Positions 32,963 through 40,603 are shown, counted from the first letter of the stretch. The stretch: 40,997 nucleotides of DNA from JBCAWW01 sp039024315 (GCA_039024315.1 JBCCQN010000057.1:1-40997), one strand, 5' to 3'. Made by a program: numbers and translations. The notes: generated by a model from the sequence alone, not told the origin.

Positions 32963-34711
32963 ATGTTGGGTCGTCTAGCTATTTTTTCCCTCTTCTGTAT
33001 TTTTACATTTACTCAAATTAAGGCACAAAATTGTGCTAGTGCTGTCCCTATCCCCTTTCCCGCGACAGACGCCTCTCCTTTTGCTAGTTCACTTCCTGCT
33101 GCCTTGACGGCTACTTGCAACCCTATCCCTAATCCGGGCCCAGCGGTAGATGTTGATGGAGGATCGCCTTGTACTATAGGTGTCTGCGCAGAAGAAGCTT
33201 GGTTTTTTTTCGTACCTAATGAAACCACTCAACAAAATCTACACTTCCAATTGAGTACAGATTTTAATGGTCGCATCAAATGGGTTTTGCTTTATTCTGA
33301 GTCAGTTGATGCCAGTACCTCGGCTTTTCCGCACTGTTTTTGGACCAATCCCAATTCGACCAATCTTACCCAAAGGGGTTCGGGTTGTGCCGATGCCCTC
33401 ACAGGTGTTCCTATTGACTTCTTACCCGAAGGGCTAGACGGAACCGGTTATTTTTTCCTATTAGTACAAAGTGAGACGCCAACTGGTGGGGGTTCTATCA
33501 CCGTAGCTTTACGTAAACAAGTCGGTAATCCTACTGTAGCGGCCCCTGCAAATGATCGTTGCGCCACGCCAACCCTCATGCAAACCCCCACTGCTGGTGG
33601 CCTAGGAGTAGATGACCTCTACGCTACCGGTGGTTCTAGTAGCTGGTTAGATGCCTTGAGTGGTACAACTAAAGGGGCTACCAAACAGCGCCAAATTGTG
33701 CAAGAGGGCCTTGGTGGCCGCAATGAGGACACCTACGAATTTTCTACTCTCTTTGGGGATGTTTACAGCAATAATACCATTGATGACACTGACGATCTGT
33801 TTTTTGGGGTAACTGAAGGCTGTATCTCCAATATTGACAATAGTATTTACTATACCGTAACCCCTCCTGCGACCGATAATTGGTATCTACATATCGGCAA
33901 TCTGGCCTGTAGCTGGGGACCAGATACGATCCAATTGATGATCACGACCGCTGGTGGCTTGGACTGCACAGATGCGAGTCTGACCACTCTATTAGCTGCC
34001 CCCGACGGTTGTCATAAGATTGGTGCTACGGGGACTTATCCCTCTGCAGATCTAAGTATCGGGCCGCTGAGCCTTAGTGGAGGTCTCACTTATGGGATCA
34101 TTATCGATGGTAAACAGTCTGCTCAGTGCGATTTTGAGATGATTCTCACCACCTCGCCTACTATCAATGCGGTCTTACCTTTTCACTTTAATGATCTTTC
34201 GGCCCAGCTCAACAATGGCTTACCAGAGCTAAGTTGGACCATCAACAGTCTGCAGGAGCTCGACCACTTTGAGATTGAGCGTAGTTTGGATGGATTAGGG
34301 TTTCACTCCTTCGGAGAACGCTCAGTCCTCGCTAACCAACGCAGCTACAGCTGGCTGGATCTAAGCCCTTTGCCTGGAACTAGTTATTATCGCATAGTGG
34401 CCATCGACCAAAATGGCGTTAAAACCTACTCTGACCGCCTGCAAATAGGCGTCGAAATCCCTGCTTTTACCCTCCAATCCCTTTGGTATGACGCCAATCA
34501 ACTCCGACTCTCTTACAATTATGGAGCAGATCAGGCCTTCCGATGGGAGCTCCTCGACATTACGGGGCGTACGCTAGAACAGGGGCGTTGGGAGAGCCTA
34601 AGGGGGACAACTAGCCAAGTCATCAAGACACGGGACTTAGCTGCTGGCGTTTATTTCTTTCGCCTGCAAGGTGAAAAGGGGATACTAAGTCGAAAGTTTT
34701 TGGTAGAGTAG
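32963..34711 (+). CDS. Secreted protein with T9SS C-terminal sorting domain
   Basis: 582 aa with signal peptide (LAIFSLFCIFTFTQIKAQ). Residues ~20-400 are beta-rich, with repeated CPxxxxFP-like and 'NWYLHIGNLACSWGPDTIQLMI' type sandwich segments and many Cys. Residues ~415-485 (LSWTINSLQELDHFEIERS, then SYYRIVAIDQNG) resemble an FN3-like domain common in this phylum. The last ~75 residues, ending LAAGVYFFRLQGEKGILSRKFLVE, are a type A T9SS sorting domain, so it is secreted across the outer membrane. A family B repeat lies inside at 34306. Function unknown. Confidence 0.88.
   Translation: MLGRLAIFSLFCIFTFTQIKAQNCASAVPIPFPATDASPFASSLPAALTATCNPIPNPGPAVDVDGGSPCTIGVCAEEAWFFFVPNETTQQNLHFQLSTDFNGRIKWVLLYSESVDASTSAFPHCFWTNPNSTNLTQRGSGCADALTGVPIDFLPEGLDGTGYFFLLVQSETPTGGGSITVALRKQVGNPTVAAPANDRCATPTLMQTPTAGGLGVDDLYATGGSSSWLDALSGTTKGATKQRQIVQEGLGGRNEDTYEFSTLFGDVYSNNTIDDTDDLFFGVTEGCISNIDNSIYYTVTPPATDNWYLHIGNLACSWGPDTIQLMITTAGGLDCTDASLTTLLAAPDGCHKIGATGTYPSADLSIGPLSLSGGLTYGIIIDGKQSAQCDFEMILTTSPTINAVLPFHFNDLSAQLNNGLPELSWTINSLQELDHFEIERSLDGLGFHSFGERSVLANQRSYSWLDLSPLPGTSYYRIVAIDQNGVKTYSDRLQIGVEIPAFTLQSLWYDANQLRLSYNYGADQAFRWELLDITGRTLEQGRWESLRGTTSQVIKTRDLAAGVYFFRLQGEKGILSRKFLVE
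34306..34325 (+). repeat. Family B hairpin inside the T9SS protein gene
   Basis: CTCC-TTC-GGAG followed by AACGCTCAG: the same 20-base layout as the intergenic unit at 31699 (CTGC-TTC-GCAG AACGCTCAG), with both stem arms changed so pairing is kept. Flanks also match (CACT before, CCTC after). It is read as Ser-Phe-Gly-Glu-Arg-Ser. Confidence 0.6.
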
Positions 34712-34760
34712 GGGTGAGTTTGGTAAATTCGTTTAATAAGGATTACTAATTACTCCCCCT

Positions 34761-35765
34761 ATGAAAAGATCTACCATCGCCGGCATCGGCTATTATGTAC
34801 CCGAAAATGTAGTTACCAACGATGACCTTGCCGAGCGATTTACCACCTCAGATCAGTGGATACAAGAGCGTTCTGGTATTAAGCAAAGACGTTATTTCAC
34901 TCCTGGCAAGGATACCGTAGCTGGCATGGGTGTGCAAGCCGCTCATATGGCCATGGAGCGAGCGGGCATTACTGCCGATGATATTGACTTTATCATTTTT
35001 GCTACCCTTAATCCCGATTATATGTTCCCAGGATCAGGTGTTCTGGTGCAGAGAGAACTCGGGTTAAGCGACAAAGGTGTACCTGCCCTAGATATTCGTA
35101 ACCAGTGTTCCGGCTTCATTTATGGTCTTTCGATCGCCGATCAGTTTATCAAAACTGGCATGTACAAAAACATCCTTTTGATCGGTTCTGAGATTCACTC
35201 TTCCGGCTTAGATTTTTCTGACGATGGGCGTCATGTGACAGTATTGTTCGGCGATGGAGCCGGCGCTGCTATCCTACAACCCACCGAAGACGAAAATAGT
35301 GGGGTCTTGACTACTCATCTCCACGCCGCGGGGGAGCATGCCGAAAAGTTGGCAGTACTCACGCCTACTGGTCATAAAGAGCGTCATATCACCCACGAGA
35401 TGATTGATGATAAAAGTGTTTATCCAGTCATGGATGGGCAGTTTGTATTCAAACTCGCGGTACGCAAGTTTCCCGAAGTAATCATGGAAGCCTTGCAAAC
35501 TACAGGACATCAAGTGGAGGATATTGATATGTTTATTCCACATCAAGCCAATCTTCGTATTGCTGAGATGGTACGCCGGACCCTCAAAATGCCGGAAGAA
35601 AAGGTCCACAACAATATTCAGAAATACGGTAATACTACCGCAGCTTCTATCCCTATTGCGCTCAACGAAGCTTGGGAGTTAGGCAAAATCAAAAAGGGGG
35701 ACCTCGTTTGTCTGGCAGCTTTTGGGAGTGGGTTTACATGGGCTTCTGCGCTGATTCGCTGGTAA
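34761..35765 (+). CDS. fabH: 3-oxoacyl-ACP synthase III (KASIII)
   Basis: 334 aa of standard length. The catalytic triad is intact: Cys116 in NQCSGFIYG, His261 in PHQANLRIAE and Asn291 in YGNTTAASIP. It condenses an acyl-CoA primer with malonyl-ACP to start fatty acid synthesis, or makes a related beta-ketoacyl product. No plsX, acpP or other fab gene is adjacent, so it may be a second, specialised KASIII. It is followed three bases later by family A copy 7 and then the Rieske-ThDP gene on the same strand. Confidence 0.93.
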   Translation: MKRSTIAGIGYYVPENVVTNDDLAERFTTSDQWIQERSGIKQRRYFTPGKDTVAGMGVQAAHMAMERAGITADDIDFIIFATLNPDYMFPGSGVLVQRELGLSDKGVPALDIRNQCSGFIYGLSIADQFIKTGMYKNILLIGSEIHSSGLDFSDDGRHVTVLFGDGAGAAILQPTEDENSGVLTTHLHAAGEHAEKLAVLTPTGHKERHITHEMIDDKSVYPVMDGQFVFKLAVRKFPEVIMEALQTTGHQVEDIDMFIPHQANLRIAEMVRRTLKMPEEKVHNNIQKYGNTTAASIPIALNEAWELGKIKKGDLVCLAAFGSGFTWASALIRW

Positions 35766-35767
35766 AC

Positions 35768-35894
35768 TAAGTACTGAGTAGAAAGTATCCCGAAAGCTTT
35801 TGGGAGTATTTAGTAGCAAGAGAAATGGTTTCGAGGACTCCAAAGATCGATTTTCTAGCGTCTTAATACTTGATACTTTTGTCTAAGTACTTAA
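35768..35894 (-). repeat. Family A intergenic repeat, copy 7
   Basis: Reverse-strand copy from TAAGTACTGAGTAG to CTAAGTACTTAA. The palindrome TCCCGAAAGCTTTTGGGA (35788-35805) has one change that still allows a G-U pair. It begins three bases after the fabH stop and ends about 80 bases before the Rieske-ThDP start. Confidence 0.88.
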
Positions 35895-35975
35895 CTAATA
35901 GGCTATCTATCTTCTGTCTTTCAGAAGACAGCCTTTATCTGCTTCCCTCCGTTTTTTACCAGAAACCGACTGCTT

Positions 35976-37919
35976 ATGCCGCAACTCAAATGGTTTAAAG
36001 TCCTCGAAGACGCTTCGTTTTTGCAGGAAAACAGAGTAATGACCGTTACCGCAGGGACGCATGATATTTGCCTTACACGCTTTGAGGGCAAGATCTGCGC
36101 ATTGGACAACAAATGTCCGCATCAAGGGGGGCCTTTAGGAGAGGGCTCTATCGAAAACGGTATGCTCCGTTGCCCGTGGCATGGTTGGGATTTTCATCCT
36201 TGTACTGGCAAAGCTCCTGGAGGCTATGAAGATGGCGTACCTACTTATGCCGTCAAAGTAGAGGAGGAGGCAGTTTTTGTAGGGTTAGCGCTTGTAGAAG
36301 GGCACACCAAAACCATTTCTGATGTGATGGTCTCGACCATGGTGGCTTGGGGTGTTGATACGGTTTTTGGGATGGTAGGCCATTCTAATTTGGGCTTAGC
36401 AGATGCCTTTCGTCTTAAAGAGGAGAAAGGCCTTTTACATTTTTATGGCATTCGACATGAAGGGGCGGCTTCTTTCGCCGCCTCCGCTTATGGCAAATTG
36501 ACGGGAAGGCCAGCGGCCTGCTTTGCCATCGCTGGACCGGGTTCTACCAATATGTACACAGGTATGTGGGACGCCAAAGTGGATCGCGCCCCATTACTTG
36601 CATTGACTGGCCAAGTGGATTCCCAGGTTTTAGGCACGGGTAACTTTCAAGAATTGGATTTGGTACGAGCGTTCGACACGGTCGCGGCTTTTAACCATAG
36701 GGTGCAAAAAGATAGTCGCCATGCTGAACTAATGAACCTCGCCCTCAAACATGCGATCATCAGGCGGGATGTGAGTCATTTGACTTTTCCTGATGAGGTG
36801 CAAGTCCATCCTGTTCCCGAAGCTAAAGCCGGTACACCGCGCAAGCGTATGGGTCGGCAGCAGATTCATCCTCCCCAAGAGAGCTTAGACGAAGCTATCG
36901 CTTTGCTTCTAAATGCCAAGCGGCCTGTCATCATTGTAGGCCATGGGGCCCGTTTTGATATGGAGGAGATAATCAGCCTTGCTGAACGCTTAGGATGTCC
37001 CGTGCTTACGACCTTTAAAGGCAAAGGACAAATCTCGGACACTCATCCGCTGGCAGGTGGCGTGCTAGGACGTAGTGGTACACCTGTGGCTTCTTGGTTT
37101 ATGAATGAGTCAGATGTACTGCTAGTATTAGGCGCTTCTTTTTCGAAACATACAGGCATCACTGACAAAAAGAAAACGATCCAAGTGGACTTTGATCAAC
37201 TGGCCTTGGCTAAGTTTCATAAGGTTGATGTGCCGATTTGGGGAGAGCTATCCGTAACGGTGAGACTTTTGCGTTCTGCGATGGAGCAGAAAAGCACCCC
37301 ACAAGACCATCGCTCTGAAATAGCCCATCGCTGGCAAATTTGGCGTGAAGAAAAAAAACGTCGTCTGCGAGAGTATAAAGGAAGGGGTTTGGGGGCGATC
37401 CACGTATTTGATGCCCTCAACCGCCACGCTCCAGTCGATGCGGTCATGACTGTCGATGTAGGCAATAATGCATATTCCTTTGGACGTTATTACGAAAGCA
37501 AGCAGAACTCTTTTTTGATGTCGGGTTATCTTGGTTCGATTGGTTTTGCCTTGCCGGCTGCTATGGGCGCTTGGGCGGCAGTCAAAGGCCAACGTCCTGT
37601 AGTAGCAGTGGCAGGTGATGGCGGATTGATGCAGTATCTGGGCGAGTTGACCACCATTGTCAAATACCAAATGCCCATCAAATTGATCGTCCTCAATAAT
37701 TCTGAGCTAGGCAAAATCTCTAAAGAACAGCGGGCGGGGGATTGGCCTGTTTATCAAACCAGTTTGATCAATCCTAGCTTTGCGGCTTACGCCGAATCTT
37801 GTGGGGCCAAAGGGATCAAAGTAACAAAACCTAAGGCATTAGAAGCGGCCATGATCGCATTTTTTGCGCATGAAGGGCCTGCGGTGTTGGAGATCATTAC
37901 AGATGCAAGTTTGCTGTAG
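35976..37919 (+). CDS. Rieske ferredoxin fused to a ThDP-dependent enzyme (pyruvate oxidase/acetolactate synthase-like)
   Basis: 647 aa. Residues 1-105 are a complete Rieske [2Fe-2S] domain (C47-P-H49 and C66-P-W-H69). From ~112 on lies a full three-domain ThDP enzyme: N-terminal Pyr domain with catalytic Glu162 in IRHEGAASFAASAYGK, central domain with VGHGARFDMEE and PLAGGVLGRSGTP, and C-terminal PP domain with GDG 547-549 and NN 574-575. Relatives are pyruvate oxidase, acetolactate synthase and glyoxylate carboligase. FAD use is not clear. The Rieske head suggests electron transfer from the ThDP intermediate; this is inference. Confidence 0.92.
   Translation: MPQLKWFKVLEDASFLQENRVMTVTAGTHDICLTRFEGKICALDNKCPHQGGPLGEGSIENGMLRCPWHGWDFHPCTGKAPGGYEDGVPTYAVKVEEEAVFVGLALVEGHTKTISDVMVSTMVAWGVDTVFGMVGHSNLGLADAFRLKEEKGLLHFYGIRHEGAASFAASAYGKLTGRPAACFAIAGPGSTNMYTGMWDAKVDRAPLLALTGQVDSQVLGTGNFQELDLVRAFDTVAAFNHRVQKDSRHAELMNLALKHAIIRRDVSHLTFPDEVQVHPVPEAKAGTPRKRMGRQQIHPPQESLDEAIALLLNAKRPVIIVGHGARFDMEEIISLAERLGCPVLTTFKGKGQISDTHPLAGGVLGRSGTPVASWFMNESDVLLVLGASFSKHTGITDKKKTIQVDFDQLALAKFHKVDVPIWGELSVTVRLLRSAMEQKSTPQDHRSEIAHRWQIWREEKKRRLREYKGRGLGAIHVFDALNRHAPVDAVMTVDVGNNAYSFGRYYESKQNSFLMSGYLGSIGFALPAAMGAWAAVKGQRPVVAVAGDGGLMQYLGELTTIVKYQMPIKLIVLNNSELGKISKEQRAGDWPVYQTSLINPSFAAYAESCGAKGIKVTKPKALEAAMIAFFAHEGPAVLEIITDASLL
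37271..37294 (-). repeat. Family B-like hairpin inside the Rieske-ThDP gene
   Basis: GCGTTCTGC-GATGGA-GCAGAAAAG: the reversed family B unit with the loop enlarged from 3 to 6 bases; the AACGC flank and CTGC/GCAG stem are kept. It is read as Arg-Ser-Ala-Met-Glu-Gln-Lys, in the linker between the central and PP domains. Weaker than the other three in-gene copies. Confidence 0.4.
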
Positions 37920-37922
37920 GAG

Positions 37923-38533
37923 CTAGCGCTTGAGTAGTTTAAAGCCTATAGCTCTGCCCATGCCTTGCATGATAGCTAAGTTGATCCAAGAAAGTGCAAA
38001 TTGCTCTAGTAATACGACCTTGTCGCTACTGCCAAAGTCATAGCAGTTGGCAAAACCAGCCTCGGATGAGAGCTGAGTGGCAATTTTTTTGCTTTGGTAC
38101 TATCTCCGGCCATAAACATATCTAGGCTCATGCCTTCGTATTGGGGTTGTTGCATGTTTTCAAAGCCAGTAGAATTAAAGCATTTGACGAGCTCGGCTTT
38201 GGTTAGATCCGCCAAGGCATGATAAGCAGTGGGATAGTTTGCGGGCTTTGTCCTTATGGCATTGGTGGCATCGATGATGATTTTATGCTCGGCATGGCCA
38301 AAAGTGGCGGCAAGGCTCTCTGCGAATTGGGGGGGCGTCGCTACCAAAATTACTTCGGCTTGCTTAGTGGCCTCTTTGATAGAGTGAATAGAGGTACTGG
38401 GATTAGAGAGTAATGCAGTGCCCTTAAAATTGTTTAAATCTCTTAGCCCTAAATAAATTTGATGTCCAGCTTGGGCCCATTGGGTGGCTAGCGCTCCGCC
38501 TACATTCCCGCTTCCGATAATGGCTATTTTCAT
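37923..38533 (-). pseudogene. NADP-binding (F420/NADP oxidoreductase-like) gene with frameshift at a poly-A tract
   Basis: Start ATG 38533 (MKIAIIGSGNVGGALATQWA, Rossmann motif). The protein follows the NADPH-dependent F420 reductase-like family to GDSTKAKK, where a 7-A run (plus strand T 38084-38090) shifts the frame; in the -1 frame it continues IATQLSSEAGFANCYDFG to LGYLLKR-type ending GMGRAIGFKLLKR, stop at 37923. Unshifted translation stops at 38006 after ~26 unrelated residues. The run reads A-AAA-AAA in frame, a canonical slippery heptamer, so slippage could restore a ~203-aa product. Convergent with the Rieske-ThDP gene. Confidence 0.85.
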
Positions 38534-38562
38534 GCGTAATTTTTGTTTAGTCCGATGTAGTA

Positions 38563-38690
38563 TTAAGTATAGGGTAGAAAGTATCCCGAAAGCTTTCGGA
38601 AGTATGTAGTACAGAAAAAAAGTTCTAGATGAACCGTACGGCTCTATTTTCCTTGGTCTTGATACTGACAATTATTGTCTGAGTACTTAA
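38563..38690 (-). repeat. Family A intergenic repeat, copy 8
   Basis: Reverse-strand copy with TTAAGTATAGGGTAGAAAG at one end and CTGAGTACTTAA at the other; palindrome TCCCGAAAGCTTTCGGAA at 38584-38601. Its end overlaps the next leftward gene: TTAAGTACT supplies that gene's TAA stop (38687-38689). It separates two leftward genes. Confidence 0.88.
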
Positions 38691-39292
38691 AAGGATTTTC
38701 GGATGAAGGCACCTAGATTGGAACTAGTTGTCCAATCAGCACCGACTTCGCTGAGGTTTAGTGCTGCACCGAATTGGATTTGATGATTATCCAATCCTAG
38801 CCGTAGCCTTTGTACACTGATGAGATGTTTACCTTGGTTGAACAAATTGAAGAGCTCTAAACTACTGTAAAGCTTCCATTTTTCATTGAGGGGGGGCGTT
38901 ATCCGCAGGATAGAAAACCAACTATACTCCCACTCATCTTTGAGACCCACGGAAGCGAGAGCAAATAGCATCCAATGGGGCTTTGCTTTGAAAATATGGA
39001 CCCCTAGGTCTGCTCCGCCTCCATTAGCCCCTATCTTGCCGATCAGACTAACGCCCAATCCGTTGGAAAAAGTACGATTGAGGTAGGCCCCAGAAAATAG
39101 ATCGGTTTGGTTTGTCTCATTGAGCGTTGCGCGGGTACGACTAAATAATGACCATTGAGCATCGGCATCGATAAACTTAAGCCATTGCACATCGGCAAAG
39201 AGACGCTCATTTCCTAGCATTAGTTCTAGGCTCTGCCCCCAAGAAGAGAAGGCTAGCGATAAGAGGAACAGCGATAGGAAGTAGGTTTTCAT
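38687..39292 (-). CDS. Small predicted outer membrane protein
   Basis: 201 aa with signal peptide (MKTYFLSLFLLSLAFSSWGQ). The mature part alternates polar and hydrophobic residues in strands (WSLFSRTRATLNETN, LGVHIFKAKPHWMLFALASVGL, LYSSLELFNLF, RLRLGLDNHQIQFGAALNL) and ends in Lys-Ser-Phe, the C-terminal aromatic of outer-membrane beta-barrels. No family recognised. Its stop codon is provided by family A copy 8. It lies 57 bases downstream of the DJ-1/PfpI gene and may be cotranscribed with it. Confidence 0.75.
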   Translation of the reverse strand: MKTYFLSLFLLSLAFSSWGQSLELMLGNERLFADVQWLKFIDADAQWSLFSRTRATLNETNQTDLFSGAYLNRTFSNGLGVSLIGKIGANGGGADLGVHIFKAKPHWMLFALASVGLKDEWEYSWFSILRITPPLNEKWKLYSSLELFNLFNQGKHLISVQRLRLGLDNHQIQFGAALNLSEVGADWTTSSNLGAFIRKSF

Positions 39293-39349
39293 CCTTTTTT
39301 ATGGCAGACGCATGGCAATCCAATGGAGGTATTGCCATGCGTCTTGGGG

Positions 39350-40111
39350 TTAATTTAGTTGGGCGACAAGCATTCTGGCCGCTGCGGCACCAGAGTTTTG
39401 CTGTTGTCCGGTGATCAGATTGCCATCGGTGATGGCGTAGGAAGAGAACGGAGCTTGCACCTTAAAGGTAGTATCTGGCAACTGCTTTGCCTCGTCTTCT
39501 ATACGATAAGGTTGAATCTTCATGCCAACGGCTTGGTCGGCATATTCTTCTTCGGCACTCGCAAAACCTGTCCAAGTCTTGTTTTTGACGATTAGCTCTC
39601 CATTTGACTTTTTGGCCTCGAGCAGAAGACTAGTGGAGTGGCAGACTGCTGCGCTGGGCTTACCGGCTTCATAAAAGTTGGCAAATAGCTTCTCTAATTT
39701 AGGGTTGCCTCGAAAGGTGTACATAGGGCCTTGGCCACCCACCAGAAAAATTGCATCATATTCGTCGGCATTTACTTCTGCCAATTTCTGAGTATTGGCT
39801 AGCATTTCATTGAACCAATCTAACTGCATATAGCCAAGCGAGATAACGTCATGGTTAGAATACCCACTTTCGTCTGTAGGATCAGAGTAAGCATCCATTT
39901 CGATTCTTCCTCCTTCGGTAGAGGCTAAGTCAACCTCAAACCCCGCTTCTTGAAATACCTGCAAGGGGTGAGTCAACTCTGCAGCCCAGAAGCCAATGGG
40001 CCACCCTGTTTGTTGAGAAATAGAGGGGCTGCTAGCCACCATTAAAATTTTGCCTTTTTGAGGCATACCATGTGCGTGGACATAGTGATAGTCCTCTTGT
40101 ATTGTTGTCAT
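39350..40111 (-). CDS. DJ-1/PfpI family (type 1 glutamine amidotransferase-like) protein
   Basis: 253 aa. Nucleophile elbow AVCHST with Cys157-His158, GGQGPM at 125-130 and Glu45 in FWAAELTHP form the Cys-His-Glu arrangement of the Hsp31/YDR533c-like subgroup of DJ-1. Members act as chaperones, glyoxalase III or protein deglycases; which applies here is not known. Divergent from the HxlR regulator with overlapping promoter space, so HxlR control is likely. Confidence 0.9.
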   Translation of the reverse strand: MTTIQEDYHYVHAHGMPQKGKILMVASSPSISQQTGWPIGFWAAELTHPLQVFQEAGFEVDLASTEGGRIEMDAYSDPTDESGYSNHDVISLGYMQLDWFNEMLANTQKLAEVNADEYDAIFLVGGQGPMYTFRGNPKLEKLFANFYEAGKPSAAVCHSTSLLLEAKKSNGELIVKNKTWTGFASAEEEYADQAVGMKIQPYRIEDEAKQLPDTTFKVQAPFSSYAITDGNLITGQQQNSGAAAARMLVAQLN

Positions 40112-40143
40112 TACTTTTACTTTTGGTTAAAATCAAGCTTGCT

Positions 40144-40151
40144 CAAATGTA
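40144..40151 (-). promoter_or_regulatory. Candidate -7 box for the DJ-1/PfpI gene
   Basis: On the minus strand TACATTTG matches the TAnnTTTG consensus, 33 bases upstream of the start codon. No correctly spaced TTTG -33 box is seen. Confidence 0.45.
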
Positions 40152-40162
40152 CTTATCCTAGC

Positions 40163-40170
40163 TACCTTTG
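40163..40170 (+). promoter_or_regulatory. Candidate -7 box for the HxlR gene
   Basis: TACCTTTG matches TAnnTTTG, 71 bases upstream of the HxlR start and 11 bases from the opposing -7 box, so one bound regulator could cover both promoters. No correctly spaced -33 box is seen. Confidence 0.4.
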
Positions 40171-40240
40171 TTTCCATACTTACCAAATTCTCTGCTACTA
40201 ACTTTTTGGAAAGTATACTGATTATCAAACGTTTATAGGT

Positions 40241-40603
40241 ATGCCCGATTTTTTCTACAAAGGAAAAGCCTACTACAATCCAGTTGAGTTTGCCATGGAT
40301 AGATTGGGAGGAACTTGGAAGATGCCCATCTTGTGGAGGCTCAAGGACAAGGTTTACCGCTTTAGTGAGTTGAAGCGAGCGATTGAGCATATCTCCGACA
40401 AAATGTTGACGAGTCAGCTACGGGAATTAGAGGAAGATGGATTTGTCCATCGGGAAGTATATCCAGAAGTACCTCCTAAAGTCGAGTATAGTATCACTGA
40501 AAAAGGTAAGTCCGCTATTCCCATTGTTAATGCGATTCGTGAATATGGGATAGAGCTGATGACCAAGGAAGGCATTGATATTGATCATTATAAAGATGCT
40601 TAG
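40241..40603 (+). CDS. HxlR family transcriptional regulator
   Basis: 120 aa of normal family length. Winged helix-turn-helix pattern: AMDRLGGTWKMPILWRLKDKVYRFSELKRAI, then ISDKMLTSQLRELEEDGFVHREVY and the wing KVEYSITEKGKSAIPIV. HxlR proteins sense reactive carbonyls, oxidants or formaldehyde, several through a Cys; this one has no Cys, so a thiol switch is ruled out. Divergent from the DJ-1/PfpI gene, its likely target. Confidence 0.92.
   Translation: MPDFFYKGKAYYNPVEFAMDRLGGTWKMPILWRLKDKVYRFSELKRAIEHISDKMLTSQLRELEEDGFVHREVYPEVPPKVEYSITEKGKSAIPIVNAIREYGIELMTKEGIDIDHYKDA

Noticed and set aside
37248..37670. 140-codon open frame on the minus strand
   Set aside because: Antisense to the PP domain of the Rieske-ThDP gene, whose motifs are intact.
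38534..38671. N-terminal extension of the NADP-binding protein
   Set aside because: It is translated family A repeat; the Rossmann fold starts with the ATG at 38533.
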